Positions 1 to 7,865 of a stretch of 64,000 nucleotides of DNA are shown here, one piece after another. The notes under the pieces were generated by a model. The model ran no database searches. It was not told the DNA's origin and saw only the letters and a program-made list of their open reading frames with translations. A program made the position numbers and the translations under genes. Position 1 is the first letter of the stretch. Each line of letters starts with the position of its first letter. Source of the stretch: Chitinophaga jiangningensis (GTDB taxonomy: Bacteria; Bacteroidota; Bacteroidia; Chitinophagales; Chitinophagaceae); the NCBI RefSeq assembly GCF_900142605.1, contig NZ_FRBL01000001.1:1-64000 (forward strand). Direction: 5' to 3'.

Positions 1-60
1 AGAAGACTATTTATCAACACAAAACCTTAATAAAAGCCTTTTTTTTTCTAAAAATAGAAA

Positions 61-93
61 GAGGCTATCTCAAATTACTTTTGAGACAGCCTC
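61..93 (-). terminator. rho-independent terminator of the dxr-rseP unit
   Basis: A 14-bp stem with a 5-nt loop lies 29 bases after the rseP stop codon. Its only imperfection is an A/C mismatch when read on the plus strand. On the minus strand that position becomes a G-U wobble, so the stem is fully paired in the rseP transcript. A T-rich run follows on the minus strand. Confidence 0.75.
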
Positions 94-121
94 TTGCGAA
101 AATATATCTCTTTAAAAAACC

Positions 122-1462
122 TTATTTTCCGAATATTCCCCTCCAGATATCCAGCCCGTTGGCGAACAGCAGTAATCCCAGCAGGATCACCATACCCACG
201 ATCTGTGCATATTCCAGGAACTTCTCACTAGGCTTGCGGCCGGTGATGATTTCGTATAGCAGGAATAATACGTGGCCGCCATCCAGCGCCGGAATTGGCA
301 GGATGTTCATAAATGCCAGGATGATAGACAGGAAAGCAGTGAGCTGCCAGAAGTCCAGCCAGTTCCACTGGTCAGGGAACAGTTTGGCAATGCTACCGAA
401 ACCACCGAGGGATTCAGTCACCTTCACTTCTTTGGAAACGAAGAGCAAACGCAGCTGCAGTACGTAAGAATTCAGTTTATCCACACCCATTCTTACACCG
501 GCAGGAATGGATTCAAAGAAATTGTATGGAATAGTCACTGCGGTATATGGCAGCACGTTCAGCTTACCGGTAGTATCCAGCGCCGGGTGCAGCATCACGG
601 TATCAGTGCCTCTGAGCACCTGCAGGTCAATCGTTTTGCTTTTCTGGTTTTTCATTTCCGCCAGGAACGATTTCACGTTTGGCGTTGCGACCCCGTTTAC
701 GGCCAGCATGCGGTCTTCCGGCTTCAGGCCGGCTTTGGCACCTGCACCATCTTCGAGGATATGACGCGCTACGTAAGGTACTGTGTCAGGCATATATGGC
801 GCGATAAAAGAGCCACCGCCTTTCATGATACCCATAACGCGACGAATAAATCCATCCGGAATGGTAACGTTTACAGGCTGGCCATTTCTATCCACCTGGA
901 TGGTTTTGCTACCATGCAGGATCATATACACGGGAATTTTTTCGAATTCCTTTACTTCCTTGTTATCGATGGAAACGATTTTATCGCCATCCTGCAAACC
1001 AATGCTTTTACCGAGTGAATCCACCTGAATACCGTATGGCAGGTCTTTCACCGGCATATAGGTATAACCGTTAGACCAGAGGATCATGGCGTAGATGAAG
1101 AAAGCGAGGAGGATATTGACGGTAACGCCACCAATCATGATGATGAGTCGCTGCCAGGCCGGCTTGGCCCTGAACTCCCAGGACTGTGGCGGCTTGGCCA
1201 TCTGTTCCTTATCCATACTTTCATCGATCATCCCGGATATTTTCACATAACCTCCCAGGGGAAGCCATCCGATACCATATTCGGTTTCGCCTTTTTTGAT
1301 TTTAAAGAGAGAAAACCAGGGGTCGAAGAACAGGTAGAATTTCTCTACGCGTGTTTTGAACAACTTGGCAGGGATAAAGTGGCCTAACTCATGCAGTACC
1401 ACCAGTATAGAGAGCGACAGTATAAGCTGTCCGCCCTTCACCAATATTAGCTCTAATGTCAT
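122..1462 (-). CDS. rseP: RseP-family site-2 intramembrane zinc metalloprotease
   Basis: This 446-residue inner-membrane protease belongs to the site-2 family, which cleaves membrane-bound anti-sigma factors and signal-peptide remnants inside the bilayer. The zinc motif HELGH is at residues 24-28 in the first membrane helix. The partner motif LDGGH is at 393-397 in a C-terminal helix, where Asp394 should be the third zinc ligand. Between them lie a membrane hairpin and two PDZ-like segments around residues 130-320. Length and order match full-length RseP. It follows dxr by 88 bases on the same strand, a common arrangement in Bacteroidota, and probably shares its transcript. Whether it acts on an RseA-like anti-sigma factor here cannot be told from this window. 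Confidence 0.95.
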   Translation of the reverse strand: MTLELILVKGGQLILSLSILVVLHELGHFIPAKLFKTRVEKFYLFFDPWFSLFKIKKGETEYGIGWLPLGGYVKISGMIDESMDKEQMAKPPQSWEFRAKPAWQRLIIMIGGVTVNILLAFFIYAMILWSNGYTYMPVKDLPYGIQVDSLGKSIGLQDGDKIVSIDNKEVKEFEKIPVYMILHGSKTIQVDRNGQPVNVTIPDGFIRRVMGIMKGGGSFIAPYMPDTVPYVARHILEDGAGAKAGLKPEDRMLAVNGVATPNVKSFLAEMKNQKSKTIDLQVLRGTDTVMLHPALDTTGKLNVLPYTAVTIPYNFFESIPAGVRMGVDKLNSYVLQLRLLFVSKEVKVTESLGGFGSIAKLFPDQWNWLDFWQLTAFLSIILAFMNILPIPALDGGHVLFLLYEIITGRKPSEKFLEYAQIVGMVILLGLLLFANGLDIWRGIFGK

Positions 1463-1550
1463 TTAATTAATTTCTGCTTTTATTCTGCCTGTTAAGATAT
1501 CCGATTTACCAGATATAATGGCAAAATGTGTTGTTAATTTTTGAATGCGG

Positions 1551-2717
1551 TTAGATTACAATAGAATTTATTAAAGAAGCCGCATGCTCCCTTGCTGCAG
1601 TATCACATTCATAATAATCGTGCAGGGTAGGCTTTTCTACAAATGGTATTTTCACCATGGTTTCTTCAATTACTTCTGTCATTTGCAGGAATCCGATCCT
1701 GTTTTTCAGGAAGGCGTTCACTACTTCTTCATTGGCCGCATTCATAACGCAGGCAGCGTTTCCGCCTTTGTACATTGCCTCCATGGCGATGGCAAGGTTA
1801 CGGAAAGTTTTAGTATCCGGCTGTTCAAATGTGAGGGACGGATAATTCCTGAAGTTAAACCGCGGGAAGTCGTTCTGCAGGCGGTCAGGGAAGCCTAATG
1901 CGTATTGAATAGGCAGTTTCATATCCGGCAGTCCCATCTGCGCTTTGAGTGAGCCATCTACAAACTGCACCATAGAGTGAATGATGGATTGCGGATGGAT
2001 GACTACTTCAATATCTTCCGGTTTAAGGCCAAACAACCACCTGGCTTCGATCATTTCCAGCCCTTTATTCATGAGGGTGGCGGAGTCGATGGTGATTTTA
2101 GCGCCCATGCTCCAGTTAGGATGCTGCAGAGCGTGGTCTTTTTTTACATTGATGAGGAAGTTCGGTTTTTTACCGAGGAAAGGCCCACCTGAAGCGGTGA
2201 GGATCACTTTTTCCAGTTTCGACATCGGTTCTCCGAGGAGGCACTGGAAAATAGCGGAATGCTCAGAATCTACCGGGATGACAGGTACATTCTTACGGGC
2301 AGCGGCTGCCATCACGATATCCCCTGCACATACGAGGGTTTCCTTATTGGCCAGGGCCACCGGAATACCTTGTTCAATGGCCGCCATGGTAGGTGCAAGA
2401 CCTGCAAATCCCATGATGGCTGCCAGCATCATATCGATGGAGTTCCAGGAGGCTACTTCCACCATTGATTTAGCGCCGGCAAATACTTTTATGCCTTTGT
2501 CAAATAATACATCTTTTACCTGCTTGTATTTCTCTTCGTTGCCGATGACTACAGCGTTAGGTTTGAATTTAAGTGCCTGTTCAATGAGCAGGTCAGCATT
2601 ATTCTGTGCAGTCAGTACTTCCACACAAAATCTTTCGGGATGTGCCGCTATCACATCCAGTGCCTGAATGCCAATAGATCCTGTGGACCCGAAGATGGCA
2701 ATTTTACGTTTGTTCAT
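1551..2717 (-). CDS. dxr: 1-deoxy-D-xylulose 5-phosphate reductoisomerase
   Basis: This cytoplasmic enzyme makes 2-C-methyl-D-erythritol 4-phosphate from DXP with NADPH. It is the committed step of the non-mevalonate isoprenoid pathway and the target of fosmidomycin. At 388 residues it has the usual length. The NADPH-binding loop GSTGSIG is at residues 10-16, LANKETLV at 122-129, the metal ligands Asp150 and Glu152 in DSEHSA, and the NKGLEM motif at 217-222 carrying Glu221. The gene starts just after the terminator that closes the GH3 gene, so it probably has its own promoter and leads a dxr-rseP unit. No exact TAnnTTTG element was found in the short gap. Confidence 0.97.
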   Translation of the reverse strand: MNKRKIAIFGSTGSIGIQALDVIAAHPERFCVEVLTAQNNADLLIEQALKFKPNAVVIGNEEKYKQVKDVLFDKGIKVFAGAKSMVEVASWNSIDMMLAAIMGFAGLAPTMAAIEQGIPVALANKETLVCAGDIVMAAAARKNVPVIPVDSEHSAIFQCLLGEPMSKLEKVILTASGGPFLGKKPNFLINVKKDHALQHPNWSMGAKITIDSATLMNKGLEMIEARWLFGLKPEDIEVVIHPQSIIHSMVQFVDGSLKAQMGLPDMKLPIQYALGFPDRLQNDFPRFNFRNYPSLTFEQPDTKTFRNLAIAMEAMYKGGNAACVMNAANEEVVNAFLKNRIGFLQMTEVIEETMVKIPFVEKPTLHDYYECDTAAREHAASLINSIVI

Positions 2718-2757
2718 TACGGTTGTTTACGTTTTTACAGGTTACAAAAAATGAATG

Positions 2758-2788
2758 AACAGCTGCAGGATATGCTCCTGCAGCTGTT
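2758..2788 (-). terminator. terminator between the GH3 gene and dxr
   Basis: A perfect 13-bp inverted repeat with a 5-nt loop lies 25 bases after the stop of the GH3-type gene. On the minus strand it is followed, after a few bases, by a run of six T. It separates the GH3 gene from dxr. Confidence 0.6.
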
Positions 2789-2812
2789 ATAAAAAGTCCT
2801 TATGGGATACTA

Positions 2813-4309
2813 TCATTGTAAATAATGGGCCAGTTCGTCTGCCAGTTTCCGGTCGTTACTCAGTCGTGGAACTTTGTTTTGTCCTCCCAGCTTACCTACT
2901 GATTTCATATAGTCGATAAAACCCTGGCGGCGTACAGGCCTGATTTTCAGCGGTTGAAGGATATTTCCGGACAAGAGGTCATCGTAGTAGATATTTTTTG
3001 CACGCATGTTCTCATCTACCTTTCTGGCAAAAGCCTCGAGGTTAGCCGGCATATTTTCAAACTCTACAAACCATTCATGATACGGCAATTCCCCGTTGGT
3101 TTGGACCATTGGCGCTACTGTAAATTCGGTGATGTGCAGGTTTTCTTCCTGTGCGGCTTTCATCAGACTAAACTCTACTTCTTCTCCGATCACATGTTCT
3201 CCAAACGCAGAAATGAAGTGTTTAATGCGGCCTGTCACCAGAATTTTATATGGATTGGTGGAGATGAATTTGATGGTATCACCAATATTATATCCCCACA
3301 AACCAGCATTATTGTTAATAATGAGGGCGTAATTTACGCCAACCTGTACATCTTTGAGCGATAAGCGGGTAGGATTTTCGTTAAAAATCTCTCCTGCCGG
3401 AACAAACTCGTAATAGATGCCGGAGTTGGTGTTGAGCAGCAGCCCTTCCTGTTCCTGTGAGTCCTGGAAGGCGAAAAAGCCTTCGGAGGCAGGAAAAGTT
3501 TCGATGGTATGGATAGGTGCACCGATGGAAGCCATCAGTTTGGCCCGGTAGGGTTCAAAGTTTACCCCGCCGTATACCATTACATCGAAGTTTTTAAAGA
3601 TTTCACGGATGCGTTTGCCATCGGTACGCTCCATCAGTCGGTCGAAATACATCTGTACCCAGGGTGGTATGCCGCTGATGAGGGTCATATCCTGGTGGAT
3701 GGTTTCTTCCACTATTTTGTCCAGCTTGGTTTCCCAGTCTTCAATACAATTTGTTTCATAGGAAGGGAGCTGATTGGTACGGAGGTATCGCGGAATGTGG
3801 TGATTTACGATTCCGGAGAGCCTGCCGGTGGGGATGCCTCCTACTCTTTCGAGTTCCGGGGAGCCGGACAGGAAGATCATTTTTCCGTCGGCAAAGCGGC
3901 TGTTCCCGGTTTCTCCCATATAGTTCAGCAGTGCGTTACGGGCTGTATCGATATGGTTGGAGATGGAATCCTTTGAGATCGGGATATATTTGACGCCACT
4001 GGTAGTACCGGAGGTTTTGGCGAGATAAATCGGCTGTCCTTTCCAGAGAACGTTCTGTTTACCCTGCTTGATTCTTTCTATATAAGGTTTATACTGTTCG
4101 TAGTCACGGATAGGGATGGCCTGTTTAAACTCATCATAATTATTAACAGCCTCCAATTTATGTTCCGCGCCGAATTCTGTTTTTCGTCCTGTTTTGATCA
4201 GCTCCTCCAGGATATGCTCCTGGTCTTCTACCGCCCTGAACATTTCCTTCTTTATCTTGCTATGGACGATAGAAGCAAATGGTTTGGCCAGCAGTGATTT
4301 AAACTTCAT
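2813..4309 (-). CDS. GH3 auxin-responsive promoter family protein (acyl-adenylating enzyme fold)
   Basis: This 498-residue cytoplasmic protein is of the GH3 family (Pfam GH3). The plant members adenylate carboxylic acids such as indole-acetate or jasmonate and join them to amino acids. The bacterial members are widespread in Bacteroidota, but I know of no defined substrate for them. Visible family motifs are the ATP-binding KTSGTTSGVKYIPIS near residue 94, TFPASEGFFAF near 271, and GYNIGDTIKFIS near 340. All three are the adenylation signatures, so the active site looks intact. The start MKFKSLLAKPF fits the family N-terminus. It has its own terminator and diverges from rplU. The reaction type is a family inference; substrate and acceptor are unknown. 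Confidence 0.88.
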   Translation of the reverse strand: MKFKSLLAKPFASIVHSKIKKEMFRAVEDQEHILEELIKTGRKTEFGAEHKLEAVNNYDEFKQAIPIRDYEQYKPYIERIKQGKQNVLWKGQPIYLAKTSGTTSGVKYIPISKDSISNHIDTARNALLNYMGETGNSRFADGKMIFLSGSPELERVGGIPTGRLSGIVNHHIPRYLRTNQLPSYETNCIEDWETKLDKIVEETIHQDMTLISGIPPWVQMYFDRLMERTDGKRIREIFKNFDVMVYGGVNFEPYRAKLMASIGAPIHTIETFPASEGFFAFQDSQEQEGLLLNTNSGIYYEFVPAGEIFNENPTRLSLKDVQVGVNYALIINNNAGLWGYNIGDTIKFISTNPYKILVTGRIKHFISAFGEHVIGEEVEFSLMKAAQEENLHITEFTVAPMVQTNGELPYHEWFVEFENMPANLEAFARKVDENMRAKNIYYDDLLSGNILQPLKIRPVRRQGFIDYMKSVGKLGGQNKVPRLSNDRKLADELAHYLQ

Positions 4310-4365
4310 GCCACTTTATTTTATGATTGAAAGATTGGACATCTATTATATTATAGTGTAAACGA

Positions 4366-4373
4366 CAAATGTA
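4366..4373 (-). promoter_or_regulatory. candidate -7 promoter element of the GH3 gene
   Basis: CAAATGTA on the plus strand reads TACATTTG on the minus strand, an exact TAnnTTTG match 57 bases upstream of the GH3 start. No good -33 TTTG was found at the expected distance, so support is moderate. Confidence 0.4.
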
Positions 4374-4537
4374 TATAAAAATGCGTTGCCTTTTGCAGTA
4401 AAAAAGATGTTTTAAAGTTTGGTAAGAAAATGTTAAAAAAATCTAAAATTCAGGAAAGTACGTATCTTTGAAAAGATTAAGTTTTATTGGGTTGAATACA
4501 TTATTTTACGCATTCGAATTAAAAAATGCAGGAAAAC

Positions 4538-4569
4538 TTTGTCAATTCGATAAACAAATGTTACTTTTG
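4538..4569 (+). promoter_or_regulatory. rplU-rpmA promoter (Bacteroidota type)
   Basis: TTTG at 4538-4541 and TACTTTTG at 4562-4569 are separated by 20 bases. This matches the Bacteroidota consensus TTTG-N(17-22)-TAnnTTTG for the primary sigma factor. The predicted start of transcription, near 4575, leaves a leader of about 18 bases before rplU. A second -7-like TATCTTTG at 4463-4470 lacks a partner at the right spacing. Confidence 0.75.
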
Positions 4570-4592
4570 CGGAAATTATATTTTGGATAATT

Positions 4593-4895
4593 ATGTTTGC
4601 AGTTGTAAAAATCGCAGGTCAGCAATTTAAAGTACAAAAAGACCAGGAAATTTTTGTACAGCAGTTACAAGGAAATATCGGAGATAAAGTGGAGTTTTCT
4701 GATGTACTGTTGACAGATAACGCTGGTACGCTGGCTGTAGGTACTGATGTAAAATCAGTAGTAAAAGCAGAAATCTTAGGATTTGTTCAGGGTGATAAAG
4801 TTATCGCTTTCAAAATGAAGAGAAGAAAAGGCTTCAGAAAGAAAGTTGGTCACCGTACCCACTTTACTAAGATCAGAATCAATGAAATAGCTTAA
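4593..4895 (+). CDS. rplU: 50S ribosomal protein L21
   Basis: This 100-residue protein of the large ribosomal subunit binds 23S rRNA near L20. The family start MFAVVKIAGQQFKV and the basic C-terminal signature RRKGFRKKVGHRTHFT are both present, and the length is normal. It is the first gene of a unit with rpmA 56 bases downstream, the standard bacterial pairing. A good TTTG/TAnnTTTG promoter lies directly upstream, and no Shine-Dalgarno sequence is visible, as is usual in this phylum. Confidence 0.98.
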   Translation: MFAVVKIAGQQFKVQKDQEIFVQQLQGNIGDKVEFSDVLLTDNAGTLAVGTDVKSVVKAEILGFVQGDKVIAFKMKRRKGFRKKVGHRTHFTKIRINEIA

Positions 4896-4951
4896 TTTGT
4901 ACGTTAAGCTCAACTTATTTTTAGACAAAGTTTTTTTAAAGTTATTATACA

Positions 4952-5230
4952 ATGGCACATAAAAAAGGTGAAGGTAGTGTAAAGAACGGCCGTGACTCCC
5001 AAAGCAAAAGGCTGGGCGTTAAAATTTTCGGTGGTCAACCTGCCATTTCTGGTAACATCATCGTTCGCCAGAGAGGTACTGTTTACCATCCAGGTTCAAA
5101 TGTAGGCATTGGTAAAGATTTTACCATTTTCGCAGTAGCTGACGGTGTTGTGGAATTCAGAAAAGGTCGCGAAAACAAAACCTACGTTTCTGTTAAAGCA
5201 TTTGACACCACTGCTCAGGCGGAAGCCTAA
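4952..5230 (+). CDS. rpmA: 50S ribosomal protein L27
   Basis: This 92-residue large-subunit protein has an N-terminal tail that reaches the peptidyl-transferase centre. It opens MAHKKGEGSVKNGRDS and carries the family core RQRGTVYHPGSNVGIGKD. There is no N-terminal extension of the kind cleaved in Firmicutes. It sits in the conserved rplU-rpmA order and shares the rplU promoter. The next gene, a Lys/Ala/Pro-repeat protein, begins 64 bases downstream with no terminator between, so it may be co-transcribed. Confidence 0.98.
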   Translation: MAHKKGEGSVKNGRDSQSKRLGVKIFGGQPAISGNIIVRQRGTVYHPGSNVGIGKDFTIFAVADGVVEFRKGRENKTYVSVKAFDTTAQAEA

Positions 5231-5294
5231 TCAGTGTTTGCCATAAAGTTTTTTTATACCCAATTATTTTTTACTAACCCAAATTCAAAAAACA

Positions 5295-5729
5295 ATGGCA
5301 ACAATTAAAAAAGCGGCTAAAAAAGCTGCGCCTAAAAAAGCTGCTGCTAAGAAAGCCGCTCCTAAAAAAGCTGCTGCTAAGAAAGCTGCTCCTAAAAAAG
5401 CTGCTGCTAAGAAAGCCGCTCCTAAAAAAGCTGCTGCTAAGAAAGCTGCTCCTAAAAAAGCTGCTGCTAAGAAAGCCGCTCCTAAAAAAGCTGCTGCTAA
5501 GAAAGCTGCTCCTAAAAAAGCTGCTGCTAAGAAAGCCGCTCCTAAAAAAGCTGCTGCTAAGAAAGCCGCTCCTAAAAAGAAAGCTGCTGCTAAGAAAGCT
5601 GCTCCTAAAAAGAAAGCTGCTGCTAAGAAAGCCGCTCCTAAAAAAGCTGCTCCTAAAAAGAAAGCCGCTGCTAAGAAAAAAGCAGCTGCTCCTGCACCAG
5701 CTCCAGCTCCAGCAAATCCAGCTAACTAA
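5295..5729 (+). CDS. histone H1-like Lys/Ala/Pro-rich repeat protein
   Basis: This 144-residue, very basic, low-complexity protein is built almost entirely from a ten-residue repeat, AAKKAAPKKA, with twelve AAPKK motifs. It ends in a Pro/Ala tail. The composition is that of the C-terminal tail of histone H1 and of the bacterial HctB and AlgP type proteins, which bind DNA without sequence preference. A nucleoid-associated role is therefore inferred. There is no globular domain, signal peptide or membrane segment. It follows rpmA and precedes a strong terminator, so its level may be tied to ribosomal protein synthesis. The coding repeat is also a DNA repeat (see the separate entry), so copy number may vary between strains. 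Confidence 0.75.
   Translation: MATIKKAAKKAAPKKAAAKKAAPKKAAAKKAAPKKAAAKKAAPKKAAAKKAAPKKAAAKKAAPKKAAAKKAAPKKAAAKKAAPKKAAAKKAAPKKKAAAKKAAPKKKAAAKKAAPKKAAPKKKAAAKKKAAAPAPAPAPANPAN
5341..5580 (+). repeat. 60-bp higher-order tandem repeat inside the histone-like gene
   Basis: The basic unit is 30 bp, coding for ten residues. Alternate units differ by a silent gcc/gct change in one Ala codon. That gives an identical 60-bp unit in three successive copies (5341-5520), and a fourth copy differs at two positions. A perfect 60-bp period with a silent alternation implies recent expansion by two-unit steps. Confidence 0.9.
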
Positions 5730-5756
5730 GACCGGATTTACAAAATGTAGTTATAA

Positions 5757-5792
5757 GGGTTCTGATGTTCTTCATCAGAACCTTTTTCTTTT
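5757..5792 (+). terminator. terminator of the rplU-rpmA-histone-like unit
   Basis: A 10-bp GC-containing stem (5758-5767 with 5773-5782) and a 5-nt loop are followed directly by TTTTTCTTTT, 28 bases after the stop codon. Confidence 0.85.
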
Positions 5793-5832
5793 GCCCCAAA
5801 CAGCGGAGTCGGTCACCGGCTGATGTACTTTA

Positions 5833-6003
5833 TGTTTACGACAAACAATACACAAACCTTTGCCGCTCACCTGCTTTGCTGCTCCTCTGTTTACGACAAA
5901 CAACAACACACTACCCTTTGCTGCTTACCTGCTTTGCTGCTCCTTTGTTTACGACAAACAACAACACACCAGCCTTTGCTGCTTACCTGCTTTGCCACTT
6001 TGC
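5833..6003. repeat. three tandem intergenic repeats of 55-58 bp
   Basis: Copies begin at 5833, 5888 and 5946. Each opens with TGTTTACGACAAACA, a small inverted repeat (TGTTT / AAACA), and continues with a conserved CTTTGC-rich segment. Copies 2 and 3 are nearly identical at first, and copy 3 diverges near 5995. Reading frames across the array look like repeat artefacts rather than a gene. The array fills most of the 447-base gap between the histone-like gene and the PolX-like gene. Confidence 0.8.
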
Positions 6004-6022
6004 GAGAAAAAAGATCGCTCCA

Positions 6023-6154
6023 AAGGCGCCGAAGGCGCCTTAAACTAAATAAGGCTTTGCGAGCTTAAGACCACCCCCTTCTCCGCGGGTAAAAATGTCA
6101 AAATTATGCCGCGCTGCGTGAAAAAAACCTCGCCCCAAATCCGCCGAAGGCGGA
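6023..6154. repeat. two short perfect hairpins with a GCC-GAA-GGC core
   Basis: 6023-6041 is an 8-bp perfect inverted repeat and 6140-6154 a 6-bp one. Both are closed by a GAA (TTC on the other strand) three-base loop. They have no T tract and are not clear terminators. The same core recurs in other intergenic regions of this window, at 10196, 28291 and 57941. Confidence 0.6.
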
Positions 6155-6176
6155 CAAGAAACCGTAATTTTATTCC

Positions 6177-7865
6177 ATGGACAATTACGCAATAGCCGAT
6201 AACTTCGCCCTGCTCTCCAAACTCATGGATATCCACGGCGAAAACAGTTTCAAAGCAAAATCATTTGCATCAGCAGCATTTACTATAGAAAAATTACCCG
6301 CACAACTCAAGGATACCCCTCCCGATCAAATATTCAAGATCAAAGGCATAGGCGAATCCACCGGAAAAGCCATCCTCGAAATGCTGGAAAAACAACAATT
6401 CGCCCTCCTGGACCACTACATCGAGGTCACCCCGCCAGGCATCCTCGAAATCATGAAAATCAAAGGCCTCGGACCTAAAAAGATCGCTACCATCTGGAAA
6501 GAACTGGAAGTGGAATCCATGGGTGAACTCCTGTACGCCTGTAACGAAAACCGCCTCCTCCTGCTCAAAGGATTCGGCCAGAAAACACAGGAAAACGTAA
6601 AGCAGAATATAGAATTCTATCTCTCCAATAAACACCGCTTCTTATATGCTGAAGTGGAAAAAATCGGGAAAGACCTGGAAAAACAACTGCAAACACTGTT
6701 TGCTCCTGCTCCCGTAAGCCTCACCGGTGCCTTCCGCAGAAATGCAGTTATCATCGACGAAATAGAAGTGCTCATCGCCGCCTCTACCAACAATATCCAG
6801 GAACAGCTGTCGCTGCTCCCGGGCTTCCACCTCGAAGCCAGCAACGATACCCACCTGGTATGGACCAACGAAGAAAAAGTTAAAGTGATCACCCACTCCT
6901 GCATGCAGGCAGCCTTCTATTCCCAACTTTTCCTTACCACCGGCTCCGCCGCGTTTATAGATAAATTCAACGCCAACGGCGGCCATACCGCCATTGAAGG
7001 CGCTGCCAGCGAAGAAGAGATCTTCAGCAAAGCAGATATGGACTACATTCTCCCCTGCTTACGGGAAGGCATCCACGAAATTGAACAGGCCCGTAGCCGC
7101 CAACTCCCACAGCTGATACAGCCGGAAGATATCAAAGGTATCATCCACTCCCACAGCCAGTGGAGCGATGGCCTCAATACCCTCGAGGAAATGGCCACCG
7201 CAGCGAGAAAACAAGGTTTTGAATACCTCGTTATCAGCGACCACTCCCGCTCCGCATTCTACGCCAACGGCCTCAATGTTGAACGCGTACTCGCCCAGCA
7301 ATCGCAGATAGATGAGCTCAATACCAAAATGGCGCCGTTTAAAATCTTTAAAAGCATTGAAGCGGATATACTCAACGATGGCAACCTCGATTACCCGGAT
7401 GAAATCCTGGCAACATTCGATATGGTCATCGCATCCGTACACTCCACGCTGAAAATGACGGAGGAAAAAGCCATGGCGCGACTCCTCAAAGCCATCGAAA
7501 ATCCATATACGACTATACTCGGGCATATGACCGGCCGACTCCTGTTGAGCCGCAACGGTTATCCAGTAGATCATAAGAAGATTATCGACGCCTGCGCCGC
7601 CAACAACGTAGTGATTGAATTGAATGCGCACCCGCGCCGGCTCGACATCGACTGGACCTGGCTGCACTATGCCATTGAAAAAAATGTGCTGATATCCATT
7701 GACCCGGATGCACACAGTGTGGAAGGATTCCATGATACCTACTATGGTACGCTGGCCGCGCAAAAAGGAGGAATTACCAAAGCAAACAATCTGAGCAGCT
7801 TCTCTGTTGACATGCTGAACACCTTCCTCTCCGAAAGGAAAAAACAGAAAAATCTGATCTCATGA
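6177..7865 (+). CDS. PolX-family protein: degenerate polymerase domain plus intact PHP nuclease domain
   Basis: This 562-residue cytoplasmic protein has the full PolX layout. The N-terminal half carries helix-hairpin-helix motifs at about 54-66 (KIKGIGESTGKAI) and 94-107 (KIKGLGPKKIATIW), then a nucleotidyltransferase fold. The C-terminal half is a PHP phosphoesterase. In family X the catalytic loop normally reads GSYRR...DID. Here it reads TGAFRR at 183-188 and EIE at 195-197, and the third Asp is also absent near 236-241 (VKVITH). All three catalytic aspartates are thus replaced, so DNA synthesis is unlikely. The PHP metal site is kept: HSHS at 324-327, SDHS at 354-357, VHS at 421-423, GHMTG at 449-453 and DPDAHS at 509-514. 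A nuclease or phosphoesterase role in DNA repair is the best inference. It overlaps prsW by 4 bases. Confidence 0.9.
   Translation: MDNYAIADNFALLSKLMDIHGENSFKAKSFASAAFTIEKLPAQLKDTPPDQIFKIKGIGESTGKAILEMLEKQQFALLDHYIEVTPPGILEIMKIKGLGPKKIATIWKELEVESMGELLYACNENRLLLLKGFGQKTQENVKQNIEFYLSNKHRFLYAEVEKIGKDLEKQLQTLFAPAPVSLTGAFRRNAVIIDEIEVLIAASTNNIQEQLSLLPGFHLEASNDTHLVWTNEEKVKVITHSCMQAAFYSQLFLTTGSAAFIDKFNANGGHTAIEGAASEEEIFSKADMDYILPCLREGIHEIEQARSRQLPQLIQPEDIKGIIHSHSQWSDGLNTLEEMATAARKQGFEYLVISDHSRSAFYANGLNVERVLAQQSQIDELNTKMAPFKIFKSIEADILNDGNLDYPDEILATFDMVIASVHSTLKMTEEKAMARLLKAIENPYTTILGHMTGRLLLSRNGYPVDHKKIIDACAANNVVIELNAHPRRLDIDWTWLHYAIEKNVLISIDPDAHSVEGFHDTYYGTLAAQKGGITKANNLSSFSVDMLNTFLSERKKQKNLIS

Noticed and set aside
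4463..4470. Second promoter for rplU (TATCTTTG)
   Set aside because: The only upstream TTTG is about 41 bases away, far outside the 17-22 range.
5295..6003. Possible CRISPR array
   Set aside because: The repeats are either in-frame coding (AAKKAAPKKA) or contiguous 55-58-bp units. There are no unique spacers of constant length and no cas gene.
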